A stretch of DNA of 64,000 bases from JBOGOC01 sp050747525 (GTDB taxonomy: Bacteria; Acidobacteriota; Polarisedimenticolia; JACPZX01; DASXTC01). The DNA lies in the NCBI GenBank assembly GCA_050747525.1, contig JBOGOC010000010.1, positions 1 to 64,000 of the forward strand. The letters are read 5' to 3'. The notes below the pieces were generated by a model that worked only from the letters and a program-made list of their open reading frames with translations, ran no database searches and was not told where the DNA came from. Positions 18,101 to 27,260 of the stretch are shown here, piece by piece. The position numbers and the translations under genes were made by a program. Position 1 is the first letter of the stretch. Each line of letters starts with the position of its first letter.

Positions 18101-19352
18101 TGCAGAAGTGATGCTGGATCCCGCGCGGTGGCTGGACGAACGGCGGCGTGAGCGCATCGAATGGCGGCCATTCGATATCGCCCGTCACCGTACGAGCCGG
18201 GATCAGCCAGTGATCTCCCGCGTGGTAGCTGCCGTCGGAGAACTGGACCTGGATGCCTCCTTCGAGATCGATCCAGCTTGAGAGAACCGCGCTGATGCCG
18301 GCGGCCGTCGCGCTGCCGCCGGTCTGGTCCCACCTCCGGAGCTTGAGGCCAGACCGTCCCGCCATCGCCCCGGCCGACGTCTTCAGCGTGATCTCCCGCG
18401 TCGCCTGGTTGATGGAGTCGATCTGGGCCAGGCTATGAGGGGCGATCTTCAGGTCCGATTCATCGTCGACGATCTCGACCCATGGCTGACCGACGAAGCC
18501 CAGGACGCCGTCCTTCCCGAGGCTCTCGACCGTGAGGACGGAGCCGTCGATCTTCTCGATCCGGGTCTCAACCGACGCGTTTTCGCGTGACCACTTGAAC
18601 GTCGTCTGGCTCCGAGAGCCCCCTTGATGCACCTCGACCCGGTAGAGCTGGTTCTCCAGAAGCGTGTAGCCGGCGGTGGGGGGCAGCAGGCAGGGGTTGT
18701 CGCCCGCGGCGGGCGGCTGCGTGCGCGCCGCCAGGCCGCCGGTGGTCCCGGCCACGAGGGCGTCGAACTCGGGCAGCGAACTCCGGCAATCGAAACCGCC
18801 GGGTGGACTGGGTTCAGGCACCCGGAGGAGCCGGATCTGAAAGACCGTCTGCAGCCGCGCCGCCGTATCCGGTCCTCCCAGGGCCACCTCCCGGAGTCGA
18901 TCGTCGTCCAGGGCGGTCCGCTCGCGCTGCCAGACGTCGAGAAACACCAGGTAGTGGCCATCGTCCAGACTCAGGGGAAGAGGCCCTCCCGGGGGACTGG
19001 CGGGCGGGCTGGAGAGCGAGGCGAACTCGGGGTTCGGAAGGTAGGGCTGGGTCGAGTAGGTCGTCGGCACGTCGAGCTCGCAAAGGAGACCGTCGACGTA
19101 GATGCGTCCGGGAGAGATGGAGATGTCCTGGCCCCCAGCGGTCGCGATGACCCCGACCTGGAAGCTGTCCTTCCTGTCCTTGGGCACTCCACAGCGGCCG
19201 ATGACGTCGATCGCTTCCGTCCGTGTGCGGTGCAGATGGATGTCGAGTTGCTCGTTCCAGTCGGCGTCGAGCTGGACTCGCCCTTGCTGCATGAGCACGC
19301 CGTCATAGTTCCTGCGACGATCGAAGGTCTTGCGGCTGTAGTCACCCGCCAT
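15126..19352 (-). CDS. DUF6519-domain giant protein with propeller, PASTA-like and coiled-coil regions
   Basis: 1408 residues. The N-terminus (MAGDYSRKTFDRRRNYDGVL, VQLDADWNEQLDIHLHRTR) matches the DUF6519 family, which is recurrent in contractile-injection loci. A second region around residues 460-560 contains HNKHLHGWGIVCGLQVECGP. From about 690 to 1010 repeated short blades (VNEELGQAFATANTAG, VAPGGRMVYVLNAVSSTVTS) suggest a beta-propeller. Near 1250-1310 a PASTA-like motif occurs (MGKDLDDARTKLTDAGVVV), and the last 90 residues are heptad-rich coiled coil. The start has AGGAG nearby and follows the gpI-like gene by 19 bases. The likely place is at the baseplate periphery or fibre; a binding role is inference. 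A low-complexity Ala tract lies at about 1165-1185. Confidence 0.8.
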   Translation of the reverse strand: MAGDYSRKTFDRRRNYDGVLMQQGRVQLDADWNEQLDIHLHRTRTEAIDVIGRCGVPKDRKDSFQVGVIATAGGQDISISPGRIYVDGLLCELDVPTTYSTQPYLPNPEFASLSSPPASPPGGPLPLSLDDGHYLVFLDVWQRERTALDDDRLREVALGGPDTAARLQTVFQIRLLRVPEPSPPGGFDCRSSLPEFDALVAGTTGGLAARTQPPAAGDNPCLLPPTAGYTLLENQLYRVEVHQGGSRSQTTFKWSRENASVETRIEKIDGSVLTVESLGKDGVLGFVGQPWVEIVDDESDLKIAPHSLAQIDSINQATREITLKTSAGAMAGRSGLKLRRWDQTGGSATAAGISAVLSSWIDLEGGIQVQFSDGSYHAGDHWLIPARTVTGDIEWPPFDALTPPFVQPPRGIQHHFCKLARIEVVGGAILLRDDCREAFPPLTGICAEDVCFDDRNCRMDGVETVQEAIDRLCTARDLRFHNKHLHGWGIVCGLQVECGPNDLGQARRHVTVRSGYAIDCEGNDIIVDQDERIDLVALANGTLSSPPASPVASPPSLGDMEVSLVLDSTGSGPSRYRLERYSPPQNPTQSLLKGTLLLDFFNDCVMSLVDFVVDEFTPDPGEEKLPVGPTAKRLITFLNLLVELWDTLNGPFVYLSGEKGQAGKNLEDTILRQFYEALRARLQSHTFCAMFEGARPFPEYPYAGLKIATIFGKGSHTRFRVAPNGTTGYSMGTNNKLNVYDLKKGEIVAELEPPFPGGAIIQDVAFSANGKELYAVATHGNRDSYFAVASVKGFIHAFRSPTTICDVLLVTLATRKAAPGVVYAIGRGKGLYEIDPQNAVNTAANTPKDGFNAAGHLVVNEELGQAFATANTAGSSSTQYDRVRRVNLSGTLSPVEFKTRAVVSGNTILAPGEDDIALAADGARLFVVSGLSTSAFNKQAVVFKAADTAADPKPLAIVGLGDTTSIRLADNPMTKHLMVTYEDSYQVRLINGANKLVPDFRQPVQLSPLSIAVAPGGRMVYVLNAVSSTVTSIPAERLSPKSQIDLQQLVDYRAGVLNAYADLFAGLIQYLKDCFCDHLLVNCPTCGPEDKIYLACISIKDGQVYKVCNFSLRKYVHSFPTWEYWLSAVPILPFLKKILGDLCCSVLPLAFGAYQAPQPKVAAAAAGAATGAAAAAGGSSPMMAGVGSVRMKSATLRRGLTIVQQADFAGAFRERVRKFTSAGELFQSFAEATLDTLLVPPVRAVGPTEIMGKDLDDARTKLTDAGVVVAEVEAFDPARGAANLIEYTAAPLRLDQGARVKLVIKDNRVVSYARASDASPDLSELRQELEVNRAEIAKAAPVIEDLRTRLDDGRSEAVQLRSEIDALRGELLKSRQAYEESLATRDAQITELRIGAAALKKQLDQLGR

Positions 19353-19371
19353 CTCGCTCTCCTATGAGCAT

Positions 19372-21510
19372 CTAGCTCGCGAAGAAGATCCCAGCCTCCA
19401 GCCCGAAACGCAGGTACTCGTCCAGGCTGGCGCGTAATGCGGCTTCGCGCTGTGGCTCCTGCAAATCATGAAAGGCTCCGATCTCCGCGCCGTCGTCGGC
19501 GCCCTCGCGTATCTCAGCCGCGCACTCCTGGCTGAGCTGGCAGTACCCCGGGTCGCCGTATCGAAGCGACGTGAAGACGGGCCGCACGCGCCCGGCATCG
19601 GCGGCGGACGCGGGCTGGCATCGGTGCTGCTTCGGCAGCCGCGAGCCGGACGGCACGAAGGAAAAACGCACGCACCCGCTCTGGACGCGGTCTGCCACGA
19701 CGGGCGCAGCGCCGTCCGCGAGAAAGATGGTGTTGGTGGCCATCGTCATGGTCAGCGTCCGCACCCTGCCGATGACGGTCGTGTCTTCGAGCACCAGCGG
19801 CGCCCCCGCTTCAACCTCCGACAGTCCGGCGAATGCCACGCGGCTCTCCGCGCCCGCATCGACGATGCTGTCGTTGATGACGACCTCCGCTCCGTCCACG
19901 GCGCGAATCTCGCCGAGGATCGACCGCTCGACCTTCACGGACACCTCGGGTAGCTCGATGACGAGTCGAGGAACCGGCGTCGTCTCGGCCGGGATTCCAC
20001 CGATGCCCCGCTGCGGCTCGGCTGCCAGCGTGCAGTGAACCAGGGTCAGCCGCCTGAGCCTGTTCGGATTCCCGCTTCCGTCCGTCGCGGGCACGCGCAG
20101 TCGTCCCCCCGCGATCAAGAGTCCGTTGAGGGTGACCTCGGACTGGTCTGCTCCCACCACGAGGATCTCGTTCTGGACCACCAGGACGGGCCGCCTGCCT
20201 TCCGCGGCGCGCAGCTCGATCGTGGTCCCCTTCTCGGTACCCGCCGTGATAATCGGCGATTCCAGGAAATAGCCGTTAGCCGAGACCTCGACGATCCCTC
20301 CCGGCGAAGCGACCTCGTCGAGGGCCTCCTGGAGTGTGGAGCGTTCGTCAGGGACCTTCACCAAGGAGCCCGTGCCGCCGAACGTCGTTGTCCGTGCGTA
20401 CTCTCCACCGCCCAAGGAGTCGCCGAAGCCGTAGTGATAGTTGACCCGCACCGCTCCAAGGGGAGACGCGGCCGCGGACAGAGCGATGCGGCCGAGCTCG
20501 GGATCGATGGCGATGCGGGATGTGGGCATGTGGGCCCAGGTGCCCGCGATGTCGGAGAGGTCGCACACCGCGATGTCCACGAGGGGAACGTCGGTGCCGT
20601 TGACGTTGATAGCGAACCCCCGGTCCGTCCCGTAGTGAAGGGCCAGGTCGCGATGGAGCACCCTTCGTGTGAGCGGCGAGGGGACGTTTCCCGGCTCCGC
20701 GAGGTGAGTGATGTCGCCTTCCGCTTCCGGCCTGTTGAAGAGCGGAATGTCCTTGCCCAGTGCGTCGAACCTGTACCGGAAAGAATCGACCTGGAAGGCC
20801 GGTGCGTCCGTGAGTGGGAAGCTCCCGAGTCGGTAAAGGTGCAGGCCGATATGGGGGATGTTGTAGCGTCCGCGGCGAGGCTCGATGCGCCGGACGTCGG
20901 CCGTGCGGGCGATCGGATCGAAGGGAGATCCGACGCGCTCGAGCCGCCTCGCGTCGCGGATGGGCGCGAACGACAGGTTCTCGGGACGCAGGTGGTTCAG
21001 ATACTGGGTGGTCGCGAGGAGCTTGAAGTACTCGACGACGGCGGCGTGCCAGCCGGTCAGATCGCGCGCCAGCTGTTCGAGCACGGTTGCCGTGCCTTTC
21101 CGGCGCCGGTAGGCCATGGTATTCGCGACGAAGGCCCGCGGCGTGATCAAGGCGCCGGGCAGTGAGCTCGAGCCTCTCACGCCCACCAGATCGCCGATGT
21201 AGGGCACGATCCACTCGGCGCACGTCTCGATGAACAGATCGTCGTACAGCTGCTCGAGATTCTCCTCCAGCACCGAGGTCTGTTCCGCGATGATCGAGAG
21301 GTAGCCCTTGAGGAATCCGTACTGCCGCGCCTCCAGCTCGAGGCGGCGTGCCTCCTGGTCCGCGTCAAGTGTGGGAAGGGCCCGGAGCGAGACAAGCTCC
21401 GCGCGCTCGTCGGGGCTGAGGAGGATCTGAAGCTGCTCGCCCTGTCGGATGTCGCGGATCCGGTAGACGGCCGGAAGGAGCGAGAACAGCTTCTCGACGT
21501 CGAAGCTCAT
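19372..21510 (-). CDS. phage tail protein I (gpI)-like baseplate protein fused to a beta-helix
   Basis: 712 residues. The N-terminal third resembles P2 gpI tail/baseplate proteins as found in eCIS loci (FSLLPAVYRIRDIRQGEQLQ, NLEQLYDDLFIETCAEWIVP). From about 385 to 620 the sequence changes to short regular rungs typical of a right-handed parallel beta-helix (LQEALDEVASPGGIVEVSAN, VTLNGLLIAGGRLRV, VVINDSIVDAGAESRVAFAG). Family knowledge: gpI connects the baseplate wedge to fibres, and beta-helices often bind or cleave glycans. Fusion of both in one chain suggests a built-in fibre or adhesin. Its ATG overlaps the stop of the upstream baseplate gene (ATGA). The stop is TAG. Confidence 0.8.
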   Translation of the reverse strand: MSFDVEKLFSLLPAVYRIRDIRQGEQLQILLSPDERAELVSLRALPTLDADQEARRLELEARQYGFLKGYLSIIAEQTSVLEENLEQLYDDLFIETCAEWIVPYIGDLVGVRGSSSLPGALITPRAFVANTMAYRRRKGTATVLEQLARDLTGWHAAVVEYFKLLATTQYLNHLRPENLSFAPIRDARRLERVGSPFDPIARTADVRRIEPRRGRYNIPHIGLHLYRLGSFPLTDAPAFQVDSFRYRFDALGKDIPLFNRPEAEGDITHLAEPGNVPSPLTRRVLHRDLALHYGTDRGFAINVNGTDVPLVDIAVCDLSDIAGTWAHMPTSRIAIDPELGRIALSAAASPLGAVRVNYHYGFGDSLGGGEYARTTTFGGTGSLVKVPDERSTLQEALDEVASPGGIVEVSANGYFLESPIITAGTEKGTTIELRAAEGRRPVLVVQNEILVVGADQSEVTLNGLLIAGGRLRVPATDGSGNPNRLRRLTLVHCTLAAEPQRGIGGIPAETTPVPRLVIELPEVSVKVERSILGEIRAVDGAEVVINDSIVDAGAESRVAFAGLSEVEAGAPLVLEDTTVIGRVRTLTMTMATNTIFLADGAAPVVADRVQSGCVRFSFVPSGSRLPKQHRCQPASAADAGRVRPVFTSLRYGDPGYCQLSQECAAEIREGADDGAEIGAFHDLQEPQREAALRASLDEYLRFGLEAGIFFAS

Positions 21511-24290
21511 GTCACCACCTCCAGATCGAGCGGGCGGGGATCGAGCGTGAGAAGCTCGGCGGCCTCGGTCTTCGCGGCGCGAGGCCGAGGCGTGGCGGCC
21601 GGGATACGAGGCTCCACGGTGGCCTGCAGATCCGAGCGGTGAAAAGTCTGCACGTCCACGTAGAGGACTCCCGTGACGCTTTGCATGGCCGTGACCACCT
21701 CGCTGAAGTGGACCGGCTGGCCGAAGTTCCGGGCGTCGAAGCCGAAGTTCCGGCGGAGCTCCTCTTCGACGTCGGCGAGGACCTGGTCCGCCAGGTCGTC
21801 GGAGTCGATCCCCAGCGCTGCCGACACCCTGAACAAGCGCGGCCTGTAGGACCGGATGGCGAGAGGCACGGTGCGGTCCCCATTCGACTGCATGGCGGCC
21901 AGCAGGTTCTCGTACAGCTCGCTGTCCTCCACGACCTCCGCGCCGTCGGATCCGGCCACGGTGACGAAGACCCCGCGCCGGCCGCCGAACCAGGTCCAGG
22001 TGGCGAGCGCTTTGTCGATGCCGCTGAACGCCCGGGCGAAGTCCTCGTAGTCCTTGAGCGAGACGAGCCGGTCCAGGGTCCGGACGGTGAGCGGGGCGTT
22101 GCGGCGGGCGTCGTCCCGTGGATCGGGATCCGCGGCTCCCGTGGCCGCCTGCGGGTTGGTGACCCCCTTCAGCCCGAGCGGCCGCGACAGGAGCTGCGTG
22201 AGCTGATCCGCGACGACCAGCCCGGCGAGGCCGATCCCCTTCCGGTACGTGGCCTTGATGTTCTCCTGGCCCGTGGGCCAGCGTGCCCCCGTGGTCCCGT
22301 CGCCGCCGATAACGGTCGTGTTACCGTCGTCGTCGAGATGGGTCACGTAGATGCGCTCCTCGGGGCCGTGTCCGAAGAAGGAGGAGACCTCCTCCCAGAG
22401 AACGCCGTTCACGCGCACTTCGAGAGTCGACGCGGCGCCGCTCTGCGTCGGAGCGGAGATGTATGTCACCGGCGGCTGGCGCAGCGTGAAGGACTGGAAG
22501 GGCCGACTCGCGTCGCCGCTGCCGAGCGTCTCCTGAACCGTCTCACCATGGGTCGCCGGCGCAACATTCGCGTTCAGCCTCACGGTCTGGGCCTCGGTCT
22601 CGACCGCCTCGCGCGGGCGGCTTCGCCGGTAGGCGAAGTCGAGCGTCCTGTCAAAGGTGATGACGGTGAAACCGGCCTCCACCGTCACATCGGCGATGGT
22701 TAGCACCTCGCTGGAGACCACTCCTTCGAGATCGGCGCGCTCGCCGGTGAGCTCGACGCGCTGGCCCTCCTGGAGTCCGAGGTACAGGCCGTCCAGTGTC
22801 AGGGTGTCGCCCTTGACGAGGTCCAGGATCGGAAGCTCGGCGAGCGCGAGTTCCTCGCTCTCCAGCAGGACTTGCGTGTTGCGGACGGTGAATTCCTTCG
22901 GCTTGTCGGTCGCATTGTCGGCGAGCACGGAACCCGTGAGTGTGGCGAGCGTCAAGGCCGTGGACTTGGCGCTCATGCCGAACCCCGCCAGCGACGCCTC
23001 GGCGAGCGTCCCGATCTTGTAGGCCGATCCCATCGGGCCCGTGGCCGTCGCTCTCAGGAGAACGACGTAGCTGTGCTCTGCGACCCCCGTGACGCTGCGT
23101 TCCAGATAGAGATCGGCGTTGGCGTAGTAGCCAGCCGTCAACGAGTCCTTCCAGATCTCGAAGCCGCCGGGCTGGTCCCAGTTGTTCGGATAGAGGTAGT
23201 TTCCGTCTGACTTCAAGAGGGACGGATAGTACGGCGCGTTGTGTCCGAAGACGGAGAGCCGCTGGCGGAACGCGAACACGCGCGGCAGCGCCGGAGAGGC
23301 GGCCTGGGTCTCGACTGCGCTGGTGAGCTTGCCCAGGTCCCACCCCTGGATCTCTGCCAGGGCGGCCAGATCCTCCCCGCTCCAGGTCCTGGCCACGATC
23401 TGCTGGACGACGCTGTCGTCCAGCGGGACCTCGTCCGGGAAGTCGTCGATGCTCCCCTGCGTCAGGCCCGATGGCCTCACGTACGGCGGCAGGAACGCCG
23501 GGGGGCTCACGAAGTCGACGCGGGTGGTATCCCGCTCGTCGTCGGTGGTGACTCCCACGATCCGCCTCAGCACCGGATTGCCCGAGGTCGGCACGATCAT
23601 CAGCATGTCGCCCGGCTTCAGGTCGAGCGTCGCTCCCTGGAGGATCAGCGCCTGCGGGTGGAACGTGGGATCATTCTGCGGTTGCCCGAGGCGGGGCCGC
23701 ATGGCATTCCACTCCGCGCGCCCCTCGATGTCCTCCACCGTCTCGAAGGTCTGGGCCTCCTCGTCTTGCGCTGGGACGCTTTGGACCCTGGTCCCGGCCA
23801 GGATGACGATCGGAGGCGGCGGCTCGGTGGAAGTCTGGGCGGTCGTCCCGAGGCTGAGGGACTGTCCCAACGCGCCGGAGGCTTCCTCGAGCGTGAACGC
23901 CAGGTGAGTGCCGGCCGCGACTCCCGGCCGAAGCCGGTAGTCGATCAGGCGCGCGAGCTCCAGGACAGACATGCGTTCGGTCGCGGTGCGCAGGTAGGCC
24001 TCGTTCGCGATGCGCTCCTGATAGAACGTCAGCACGTCCGCCACCATGGCCCAGGCATCCAGCAGTGCGATCGAGAAGTCGTCCGGGTCGCGCGTTGTCA
24101 GGGCGGCGAGGGCCCGAAGGCGCGAGCCCGACAGGCGCGCCAACATGGTCTCCTTGAACTGGCCGTGCTTGCCCACACGATAGGCGATGGCGGGCAGTCC
24201 GGGCCTGTTCTCGATCCCGACCGGGGTCTCGGCCGAGATCCCTTCGCAGCAACCGCATTCCTGGGTCGTGCACGTATGTTCGGGTTCCAT
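21507..24290 (-). CDS. large baseplate assembly protein (J-like, second copy)
   Basis: 927 residues, matching the large putative baseplate-assembly family of eCIS and related tails (Afp11/12 type). Supporting segments are GQFKETMLARLSGSRLRALA, FSIALLDAWAMVADVLTFYQ, ATERMSVLELARLIDYRLRP near the start, and VRTLDRLVSLKDYEDFARAF plus a wedge-like C-terminus (LADQVLADVEEELRRNFGFD). A Cys cluster at the extreme N-terminus (CTTQECGCCEG) may bind metal. ATG 24290 was chosen over upstream starts because the domain begins there, GAGG precedes it, and the upstream gene ends three bases before. It forms the wedge ring with the neighbouring J-like protein. Confidence 0.88.
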   Translation of the reverse strand: MEPEHTCTTQECGCCEGISAETPVGIENRPGLPAIAYRVGKHGQFKETMLARLSGSRLRALAALTTRDPDDFSIALLDAWAMVADVLTFYQERIANEAYLRTATERMSVLELARLIDYRLRPGVAAGTHLAFTLEEASGALGQSLSLGTTAQTSTEPPPPIVILAGTRVQSVPAQDEEAQTFETVEDIEGRAEWNAMRPRLGQPQNDPTFHPQALILQGATLDLKPGDMLMIVPTSGNPVLRRIVGVTTDDERDTTRVDFVSPPAFLPPYVRPSGLTQGSIDDFPDEVPLDDSVVQQIVARTWSGEDLAALAEIQGWDLGKLTSAVETQAASPALPRVFAFRQRLSVFGHNAPYYPSLLKSDGNYLYPNNWDQPGGFEIWKDSLTAGYYANADLYLERSVTGVAEHSYVVLLRATATGPMGSAYKIGTLAEASLAGFGMSAKSTALTLATLTGSVLADNATDKPKEFTVRNTQVLLESEELALAELPILDLVKGDTLTLDGLYLGLQEGQRVELTGERADLEGVVSSEVLTIADVTVEAGFTVITFDRTLDFAYRRSRPREAVETEAQTVRLNANVAPATHGETVQETLGSGDASRPFQSFTLRQPPVTYISAPTQSGAASTLEVRVNGVLWEEVSSFFGHGPEERIYVTHLDDDGNTTVIGGDGTTGARWPTGQENIKATYRKGIGLAGLVVADQLTQLLSRPLGLKGVTNPQAATGAADPDPRDDARRNAPLTVRTLDRLVSLKDYEDFARAFSGIDKALATWTWFGGRRGVFVTVAGSDGAEVVEDSELYENLLAAMQSNGDRTVPLAIRSYRPRLFRVSAALGIDSDDLADQVLADVEEELRRNFGFDARNFGQPVHFSEVVTAMQSVTGVLYVDVQTFHRSDLQATVEPRIPAATPRPRAAKTEAAELLTLDPRPLDLEVVT

Positions 24291-24292
24291 CC

Positions 24293-26890
24293 TCACCCTC
24301 TCAGGATCCGCAGAGCCCCGCGTTCGGGATAATTCGGATCGTTGTCGAGGCGCGCGACCTCCAGCCGCCCCACGTCCAGCCGTCCGGCATCCAGAGCGGT
24401 CTTCGAGTCGACGCCCTGCCGCTGGAACGTCGTGATCAGCACGGAGTCGACGCCGGTGACGCCCTGGGCGGCCGCGTAGAGCGAGCTCAGGTAGACCGGC
24501 TGGCCGAAGGTCAGATTGTCTGGATGGAAGATCCCCCGGCCGCCGTCGGGCAGCGGGCGATTGCTGAAGGCGTTGAGCAGCGCCTCTTCGATGTGCGTGA
24601 ACTCGTAGTCCGGTGCAACGCACACGACCATCTCGAGTTCGAGCGGCACGTATCGCGGGCCGTCTATCTCCAGGTCGCAGCCGGCCATCCGGTATCGCTC
24701 CAGAATCCACCGCAGCTTCTCTTCGAACGACGCATCGACGGGCTGTGCGTCGAGGCGATCGACCGTCACGAAGACCGTGTGCCAGCTCCCCGTCCAGCGC
24801 ACGGTCGCCGCGGCGCGCTGGACGTCAAGATCGAACCGGCGAACGACGTCGTCGCGAACCAGCAGGTCCTCGTAATCCGTGGTCGTGACGGCGCGCTCCT
24901 GTCTCCGGAAGGCGCTCGGAGCGTTCTGCCGGACGTGCTCGATGGTTTCCGGATCCACGCCGCCGCCGGCGGGGAGGGGATTCCAGACCTTGGTGATCCA
25001 GGGGTTCTGGAGATTGGACATGAGAAGGGGGTCGCTCGATGCGAGGTGGGCGATCGAACCGGCCCCTACGTTGCCAGCCGTGCCGTTGCCCACTCTGCAC
25101 GTCACGAGGAGCCTGACGCCGCTTCCGGGAGGCACCGCGCCATGCCTGCCGAAGCGCAGGTACGTTTCATCGTCCCTCTCGACCTCGACCACGAAGACCA
25201 TGTCGGTGGGATCGTCAGCGATTAGGTCGCGGCTCGCAGTCCAGGCGAGGCCTGGGCGGTCATGATCGGTCAGGGTGATCACGGGAGACGGGAGCGCTCC
25301 CGCGTCCTCGAAGGATGTGAGGATGGCCTCGCTTGCGGGCTTCGTGGGATCGTAGGCGCTGGCCTGCGTGATGGGTCCCTTCCGGAGGCGGGGGCGGTAG
25401 CGCGGCACCGTCTGCTCGACGGTCGTCTCCTCGCAGCACGTGGAGGTCGCGGCCGGGGAGAGCGCCGGGTTGACGGCCGGGACGGTGTCGGGATCCAGGG
25501 AGGTCTCCGACTGACCTTCATCGGTCATGGTCATCCCGTGATCCGCCAGGACGATGTTACCCAGCGCGACGCTGACGTCCTGGTAGAAGGTAGAGTTCAC
25601 GACGGCGGAAATGCAGAGCGGGAAGGGGAGCCTGTCGCTGCGGGACCACTCGATGCGGGTCACCGGGTGGCCTCCCCAGGGGCTGGAAGGCGCGAGGGCG
25701 TCGGTCCCGAGAGTGACCTTGGTCAGCCGCACGGCATGACGATGCGCCGGGTCGGCGTCCTCCGGGACGCCTGTGCGGGGGCCGCGCGTTTCGACGAACA
25801 CGAGGACGTCTCCCACCTGCAGATGGGGGAAACTGCCGTCGAGCGTAGCGCACGTGGCCTCGCTGGGGAGGCAGCACTCACGGTCGCCCCAGGTGTACAA
25901 GCGCATCTCGTTGTGAGCCTGGCGCACCGTGAGGTCGTGCAGCGGCTCGAACACGACAGGCCCCCGTGCCAGCGCCCGGGCGAATTCCTCCGAGCTCGGA
26001 TCCAGGACCGTGACGGACGAAAGCTCCTCGATCCGGGTGAGAAGCTTGGTCGTGTCTCCCCCGGAGGCCCGATGGACGATCATGCCGTCCCCGGCCGCGC
26101 TCACCTGAAGCTGCACCCACGCGCGCGCGTTGCGGCCGTCGTGCATCGGATAATCGACCAGCCGGGCGTGCCGCCGCACCGAGGCGCGCCGCCTCGCCGT
26201 CCCGAGGTAGCTCTCCGTGGCGACCGCGTCCTGCTGGTAGCTCAGATGATCGCCGACGTACGACAGCATCTCGACCAGCGCTACACCCAGGTCGGCCGGG
26301 CTGCGCTCGGTCCATTGCGGGATGAGGACGGCCAGTCGGTCGAGCATGAGCTGCCGGAACGTCGCGTAGTCCTTCGCGAGGTAGTTGATCTCCGGGCCGG
26401 GGGGAGGCTCCTCGGCGCAGGTGTCCTGAGGCTTGCAGTCGAAATCGCTCGGACAGCCGGCCTTGAAGGAGAACGGAACCGCCGAGAGCACGGGATCGAA
26501 TCCCGCCGGCGGCCGGAGATCTCCAGGCCCCTGGACGAGCCGCAGCGTATAGGTGGAGAAGTCGCCACGGGCGGAGACCTCGACCTGCAGGACATGGGGG
26601 TCCGCCGCCGGTGGCGAGCCGGGGGGCGAGAGCGCCGCGCCGGCCGTGACCTTCTGAACGGTCAGGTTCCGGATGCGCTCTCCACCCTCGATCTGCACGT
26701 TCTTTTCGGTGAGCGCGGCCGGATCGGGAGGGAGGTCGAGCGGCTTGAGACAGTGCACCAGGAGCGTGCGCTGGCGGAGCGCGATGGGATCCGATGGATC
26801 GTCGAGGACCTCCAGGAAGTCGATGCCGTTGAGCAGGGGATGGGCCAGCACCGCGCTTCGCCGCCGCTCATCGCAGCAGAACTGTGTCAT
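24293..26890 (-). CDS. baseplate assembly protein J-like (first copy)
   Basis: 865 residues. The N-terminal module (MTQFCCDERRRSAVLAHP, LNGIDFLEVLDDPSDPIALR) and the central segment NYLAKDYATFRQLMLDRLAV with LGVALVEMLSYVGDHLSYQQ are diagnostic of the large eCIS baseplate wedge proteins. The C-terminal region (GIFHPDNLTFGQPVYLSSLY, GVTGVDSVLITTFQ) matches gpJ C-terminal domains. The start codon directly follows the gp25 stop. Together with the next gene it supplies two non-identical wedge subunits, as in Afp11/Afp12. Confidence 0.88.
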   Translation of the reverse strand: MTQFCCDERRRSAVLAHPLLNGIDFLEVLDDPSDPIALRQRTLLVHCLKPLDLPPDPAALTEKNVQIEGGERIRNLTVQKVTAGAALSPPGSPPAADPHVLQVEVSARGDFSTYTLRLVQGPGDLRPPAGFDPVLSAVPFSFKAGCPSDFDCKPQDTCAEEPPPGPEINYLAKDYATFRQLMLDRLAVLIPQWTERSPADLGVALVEMLSYVGDHLSYQQDAVATESYLGTARRRASVRRHARLVDYPMHDGRNARAWVQLQVSAAGDGMIVHRASGGDTTKLLTRIEELSSVTVLDPSSEEFARALARGPVVFEPLHDLTVRQAHNEMRLYTWGDRECCLPSEATCATLDGSFPHLQVGDVLVFVETRGPRTGVPEDADPAHRHAVRLTKVTLGTDALAPSSPWGGHPVTRIEWSRSDRLPFPLCISAVVNSTFYQDVSVALGNIVLADHGMTMTDEGQSETSLDPDTVPAVNPALSPAATSTCCEETTVEQTVPRYRPRLRKGPITQASAYDPTKPASEAILTSFEDAGALPSPVITLTDHDRPGLAWTASRDLIADDPTDMVFVVEVERDDETYLRFGRHGAVPPGSGVRLLVTCRVGNGTAGNVGAGSIAHLASSDPLLMSNLQNPWITKVWNPLPAGGGVDPETIEHVRQNAPSAFRRQERAVTTTDYEDLLVRDDVVRRFDLDVQRAAATVRWTGSWHTVFVTVDRLDAQPVDASFEEKLRWILERYRMAGCDLEIDGPRYVPLELEMVVCVAPDYEFTHIEEALLNAFSNRPLPDGGRGIFHPDNLTFGQPVYLSSLYAAAQGVTGVDSVLITTFQRQGVDSKTALDAGRLDVGRLEVARLDNDPNYPERGALRILRG

Positions 26891-27253
26891 TCAGAGTCCC
26901 CCCCCGCTCGTGAATTGCGCTGTCAGGCGCTCCTGCGTCCGCCGCACGATGTAATCCACAAACACTTCCAGCGACCCATCCTCGCTCGTGACGCGGACCT
27001 CGACGATCTGGATGAGATCGCCGAGCCATTCCTGGAGGGAGCTCTGCACGAGGAACTGGGTGGCGGCGGCCAGCTCGTCGCTGTTGGGCCCGAAGACCAG
27101 ACGCATCAATCCACTCCCGAAGCCCGGCCGGTTCACGCGCTCGCCAGGCGCGGTGAAGAGAACTTGCTGAATCATTTCGCGGATGTGATCGTCCTGGCTG
27201 CTGTCGCTCGTCCGGCCCCGGCCGTCGAAGCGGAACGGAAAGGCGACATTCAT
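26891..27253 (-). CDS. GPW/gp25 family baseplate wedge protein
   Basis: 120 residues with the full gp25 signature: an N-terminal NVAFPFRFDGRGRT, HIREMIQQVLFTAPGERVNR, PGFGSGLMRLVFGPNS and a C-terminal strand-rich end (LEVFVDYIVRRTQERL). gp25 links baseplate wedge to sheath and primes sheath contraction in T4, T6SS and eCIS particles. GAGG lies six bases before the ATG. It is embedded between the PAAR-like and J-like genes with 7- and 0-base gaps. Confidence 0.92.
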   Translation of the reverse strand: MNVAFPFRFDGRGRTSDSSQDDHIREMIQQVLFTAPGERVNRPGFGSGLMRLVFGPNSDELAAATQFLVQSSLQEWLGDLIQIVEVRVTSEDGSLEVFVDYIVRRTQERLTAQFTSGGGL

Positions 27254-27260
27254 GGCATCC

